A DNA stretch of 8,358 bases from an uncultured Clostridia bacterium (GTDB taxonomy: Bacteria; Bacillota; Clostridia; Oscillospirales; Ruminococcaceae), in contig CAMEPN010000060.1 of NCBI GenBank assembly GCA_945931735.1, forward strand, positions 1-8,358. The letters run 5' to 3'. Position numbers and translations under genes: made by a program. Of the stretch, positions 6,554-8,358 are shown in pieces; the stretch's first letter is position 1; each line of letters opens with the position of its first letter. The notes below the pieces were generated by a model, which was not told where the DNA came from, ran no database searches, and saw only the letters and a list, made by a program, of their open reading frames with translations.

Positions 6554-6877
6554 TCATATGTTGGAGCCGTGCTCGGGCGACTGCTCGTCCGGCTGAATGT
6601 AATATTCGCCGCCCTCGACCTTCATTATCCCGCCCTCGACCATGCAGCGGGCTATCTTGAACCGCGCCTTGCAGTAAATCGCCTGAATAGTTGTTCGTGC
6701 GACGTCCATTTTCTCTGCCGCTTCGCTCTGGGTCAGTCCGATGTAATCTATAAGTCTTATCGCCTCGTATTCCTCAATGGTTAGCGACTCGTGGTGTATG
6801 GGGCTTCCGCCGTAAGTGCTCAATGCTGTTATCTGCGGCAGGGCAGCGACCCTGCGTTTTCTCTTATGACGTGACAT
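6554..6877 (-). CDS. DUF134 (UPF0251) helix-turn-helix DNA-binding protein
   Basis: Probable cytoplasmic DNA-binding protein of 107 residues. The central motif LTIEEYEAIRLIDYIGLTQSEAAEKM...ARTTIQAIYCKARFKIA (about 32-76) matches the DUF134/UPF0251 family, whose core is a sigma-70-region-4-like helix-turn-helix. The family C-terminal EGG.Y pattern appears as VEGGEYYI (87-94). The N-terminus is strongly basic (KRKRR, 5-9). Members I recall often carry cysteines in an N-terminal CRRV..LP segment; here it reads KRRVAALP, with none, while Cys69 and Cys78 lie in the C-terminal half. Start ATG at 6877-6875 is supported by GGAGG (plus-strand 6886-6890), eight bases away. The gene is transcribed alone, with its own promoter and terminator. 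Its targets are unknown; the dyad over its own -10 site makes self-regulation a reasonable guess. Family call is strong, regulatory role inferred. Confidence 0.88.
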   Translation of the reverse strand: MSRHKRKRRVAALPQITALSTYGGSPIHHESLTIEEYEAIRLIDYIGLTQSEAAEKMDVARTTIQAIYCKARFKIARCMVEGGIMKVEGGEYYIQPDEQSPEHGSNI

Positions 6878-6908
6878 TTACATAGCCTCCGATTTTCAAC
6901 TTTGCAAT

Positions 6909-6930
6909 GTGGTATATTTAATTATATCAC
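6909..6930. repeat. 22-bp imperfect dyad over the DUF134 promoter
   Basis: Nine of eleven position pairs are complementary around a centre at 6919/6920, with outer arms GTGGTATA (6909-6916) and TATATCAC (6923-6930). It covers the -10 hexamer of the minus-strand promoter, the usual place for a repressor operator. It contains GGTATA-N6-TATATC. Confidence 0.5.
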
Positions 6931-6949
6931 TCAGCACAAATAATTTCTA
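6921..6949 (-). promoter_or_regulatory. Promoter of the DUF134 gene
   Basis: On the minus strand a perfect TATAAT (plus 6921-6926) is preceded by TG one base away, giving an extended -10 TGATATAAT. At 17 bases upstream is TAGAAA (plus 6944-6949), a four-of-six match to TTGACA. The start of transcription would be about 35 bases before the start codon. Confidence 0.65.
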
Positions 6950-7118
6950 CATCTATTCAGTATCCTTAACAGAAAATTAACATGATATTTTTTCCTGTTG
7001 TGCTGTCTTATGCTCGTTTCCGGCGCAATATTTATGATCAACGCATAAAAATGCAGGGAATTATTTCCACAATTCTCCGCCCGCTTACAGATTATATAGA
7101 ATTATTTTTGTGAATTTC
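6950..7118. other. AT-rich upstream part of the divergent gap
   Basis: No gene is seen. It contains two similar GAATTATTT-headed elements: 7058-7075 (ending CCACAATTC, a GAATT/AATTC dyad) and 7099-7118 (ending TTGTGAATTTC). Their starts are 41 bases apart, close to four helical turns, and the second ends right at the aconitase -35 site. These could be activator sites or an AT-rich UP region. Confidence 0.35.
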
Positions 7119-7147
7119 TTGACAGAACGGCTTATATGGTATATAAT
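7119..7147 (+). promoter_or_regulatory. Consensus sigma-70/SigA promoter of the aconitase gene
   Basis: TTGACA at 7119-7124 and TATAAT at 7142-7147, separated by exactly 17 bases: a perfect match to the vegetative consensus. An AT-rich stretch lies upstream. Transcription should start near 7154, giving a leader of about 50 bases. Such a strong core promoter suggests high basal output unless repressed. Confidence 0.9.
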
Positions 7148-7159
7148 ATATTATATATC
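7138..7159. repeat. 22-bp near-perfect palindrome over the aconitase -10 site
   Basis: An 18-bp perfect palindrome (TATAATATATTATA core, 7140-7157) extends to 22 bp with one mismatch, giving GGTATA-N10-TATATC. It covers the -10 hexamer and the expected transcription start. It could be an operator, or simply AT-rich melting DNA. Confidence 0.5.
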
Positions 7160-7170
7160 GAAAGATATAT
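7153..7170 (+). other. GAAA-tetraloop hairpin at the expected 5' end of the aconitase mRNA
   Basis: ATATATC (7153-7159) pairs with GATATAT (7164-7170) around GAAA (7160-7163), a C(GAAA)G tetraloop. The stem starts at or within a base or two of the expected transcription start, where a hairpin can protect mRNA from 5'-end decay. Confidence 0.5.
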
Positions 7171-7203
7171 CCCCTATAAAAACAAAACAAAGGAGAACAA
7201 GTT

Positions 7204-8358
7204 ATGGGACTTACATTGACCGAAAAGATAATCAAGGCGCATATCATTGACGGCGAAATGGTAAAGGGAACGGAGATAGGGCTTCGCATCGACCAGACCC
7301 TTACCCAGGACGCTACGGGTACAATGGCGTATCTTCAGTTTGAAGCAATGGGTGTTGACCGCGTTAAGACGGAGCGCTCCGTGGCTTATATAGACCATAA
7401 CACACTCCAGAGCGGCTTCGAGAACGCCGACGACCACCGCTTCATCGGCTCCGTTGCAAAGAAGCACGGCATTTGGTTCTCCCGCCCCGGAAACGGCATC
7501 TGCCATCAGGTACATCTCGAGCGCTTCGGCAAGCCCGGAAAGACCCTCATCGGCTCCGACAGCCACACTCCCACCGGCGGCGGCATCGGTATGCTGGCAA
7601 TGGGCGCGGGCGGACTTGACGTTGCGGTAGCAATGGGCGGCGGCGCTTATTACATCACCATGCCCGAGGTAGTTAAGATAAATCTCACCGGAAAGCTCAA
7701 CGACTGGGTGTCCGCAAAGGACGTTATACTCGAGGTGCTTCGCAGACTGTCCGTAAAGGGTGGCGTCGGCAAGGTAATGGAATACACCGGCGAGGGCGTA
7801 AAGAGCCTGTCCGTTCCCGAGCGCGCGACTATAACCAACATGGGCGCGGAGCTTGGCGCGACGACTTCAATATTCCCGTCCGACGAAACCACGCTTCAGT
7901 TCCTCAAAGCGCAGGGCAGGGAAGAGGACTATGTTCCGCTGTCCGCCGACCCCGACGCTGTTTATGACATGGAAGTGGACATAAACCTTTCCGAGCTTGT
8001 TCCGCTTGCCGCTTGTCCCCACAGCCCCGACAACGTAAAGTCTGTCGAGGAGATCGGACAGATAAAGATTGATCAGGTCTGCATCGGCTCCTGCACCAAC
8101 TCCTCCTTACAGGATATGCGCAAGGTCGCTCATATCTTAAAGGGCAAGACCGTTCACCCCGACGTAAGCCTGTCCATTGCCCCCGGCTCCAAGCAGGTGT
8201 TCAACCAGATCGCCGAGGACGGTACGCTGTCCATACTTATCGCGGCGGGCGCGAGAATACTTGAGAGCGCCTGCGGCCCCTGCATTGGCATGGGTCAGTC
8301 GCCCAACAGCAAGGGCGTTTCCCTGCGTACATTTAACCGTAATTTCCTCGGCAGAAGC
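7204..8358 (+). CDS. Aconitate hydratase, N-terminal part (3' end outside window)
   Basis: Iron-sulfur enzyme that interconverts citrate and isocitrate, in anaerobes mostly serving glutamate synthesis. The first 385 residues are visible, in frame to the window edge; homologues of this single-chain type in anaerobes run to roughly 640. Active-site and cluster motifs seen: DH at 64-65 (IDHNTLQ), GSDSHTPTGGGIG from 117, and the three 4Fe-4S ligands Cys297 (GSCTNSS), Cys357 and Cys360 (ACGPCIG). An extra cysteine, Cys293, precedes the first ligand as in VCIGSCTNSS. Start ATG has AAGGAG (7190-7195) eight bases upstream. The overall pattern is closer to the single-chain 'putative aconitase' group than to 3-isopropylmalate dehydratase large subunits, which are shorter and lack the C-terminal swivel domain; the swivel domain itself would lie beyond the edge, so homoaconitase or LeuC-like activity is not fully excluded. 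Transcribed from the consensus promoter, divergent to the DUF134 gene. Confidence 0.88.
   Translation, partial: MGLTLTEKIIKAHIIDGEMVKGTEIGLRIDQTLTQDATGTMAYLQFEAMGVDRVKTERSVAYIDHNTLQSGFENADDHRFIGSVAKKHGIWFSRPGNGICHQVHLERFGKPGKTLIGSDSHTPTGGGIGMLAMGAGGLDVAVAMGGGAYYITMPEVVKINLTGKLNDWVSAKDVILEVLRRLSVKGGVGKVMEYTGEGVKSLSVPERATITNMGAELGATTSIFPSDETTLQFLKAQGREEDYVPLSADPDAVYDMEVDINLSELVPLAACPHSPDNVKSVEEIGQIKIDQVCIGSCTNSSLQDMRKVAHILKGKTVHPDVSLSIAPGSKQVFNQIAEDGTLSILIAAGARILESACGPCIGMGQSPNSKGVSLRTFNRNFLGRS

Noticed and set aside
7092..7289. Minus-strand small open frame across the aconitase promoter and start
   Set aside because: It overlaps the promoter and the recognised aconitase start, and its product is low-complexity hydrophobic sequence from AT-rich DNA.
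1..8358. Mobile element, phage, CRISPR array or defence system
   Set aside because: No transposase, integrase, terminal repeats, spacer-repeat pattern or known defence motif was seen; gene content is housekeeping plus an envelope ABC operon.

Overview
The window looks like chromosomal DNA of an anaerobic Clostridia (Firmicutes), most like the Oscillospiraceae/Ruminococcus group. This rests on protein style only: a DUF134 DNA-binding protein, an aconitase of the type common in anaerobes, and a Gld-like ABC cluster paired with a DUF4340 protein. Ribosome binding sites are strong AGGAGG types, coding DNA is GC-rich, and regulatory gaps are clearly AT-rich. No tRNA, rRNA, CRISPR array, insertion sequence or phage gene was seen.

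Layout. Positions 1-933 hold the 3' part of gltX (glutamyl-tRNA synthetase). An AT-rich leader (934-1082) with hairpins and a palindrome follows. Next is a tight four-gene plus-strand operon (1083-6038): ABC ATPase, six-helix ABC-2 permease, GldG-like auxiliary protein and DUF4340 protein. The first two overlap by one base and the last two abut with no gap. A structured 137-base gap leads to a 91-residue protein of unknown function (6176-6451), which ends in a clear intrinsic terminator.

A second terminator facing the other way closes a minus-strand gene for a DUF134 helix-turn-helix protein (6554-6877). The 326-base divergent gap (6878-7203) carries a promoter for each flanking gene. Each -10 hexamer is embedded in an AT-rich dyad of the form GGTATA...TATATC. 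A consensus TTGACA-17-TATAAT promoter drives an aconitase gene (7204 onward) that runs off the right edge.

How the genes work together. The ABC operon should build one inner-membrane complex: ATPase inside, permease in the membrane, and two single-pass or double-pass auxiliary proteins whose large domains face outward. Homologues in Bacteroidetes (GldA/F/G) serve gliding motility, but no gliding gene is seen here, so the substrate is unknown. The DUF134 protein and aconitase are separately transcribed; a regulatory link between them is only a hypothesis drawn from the shared dyads.
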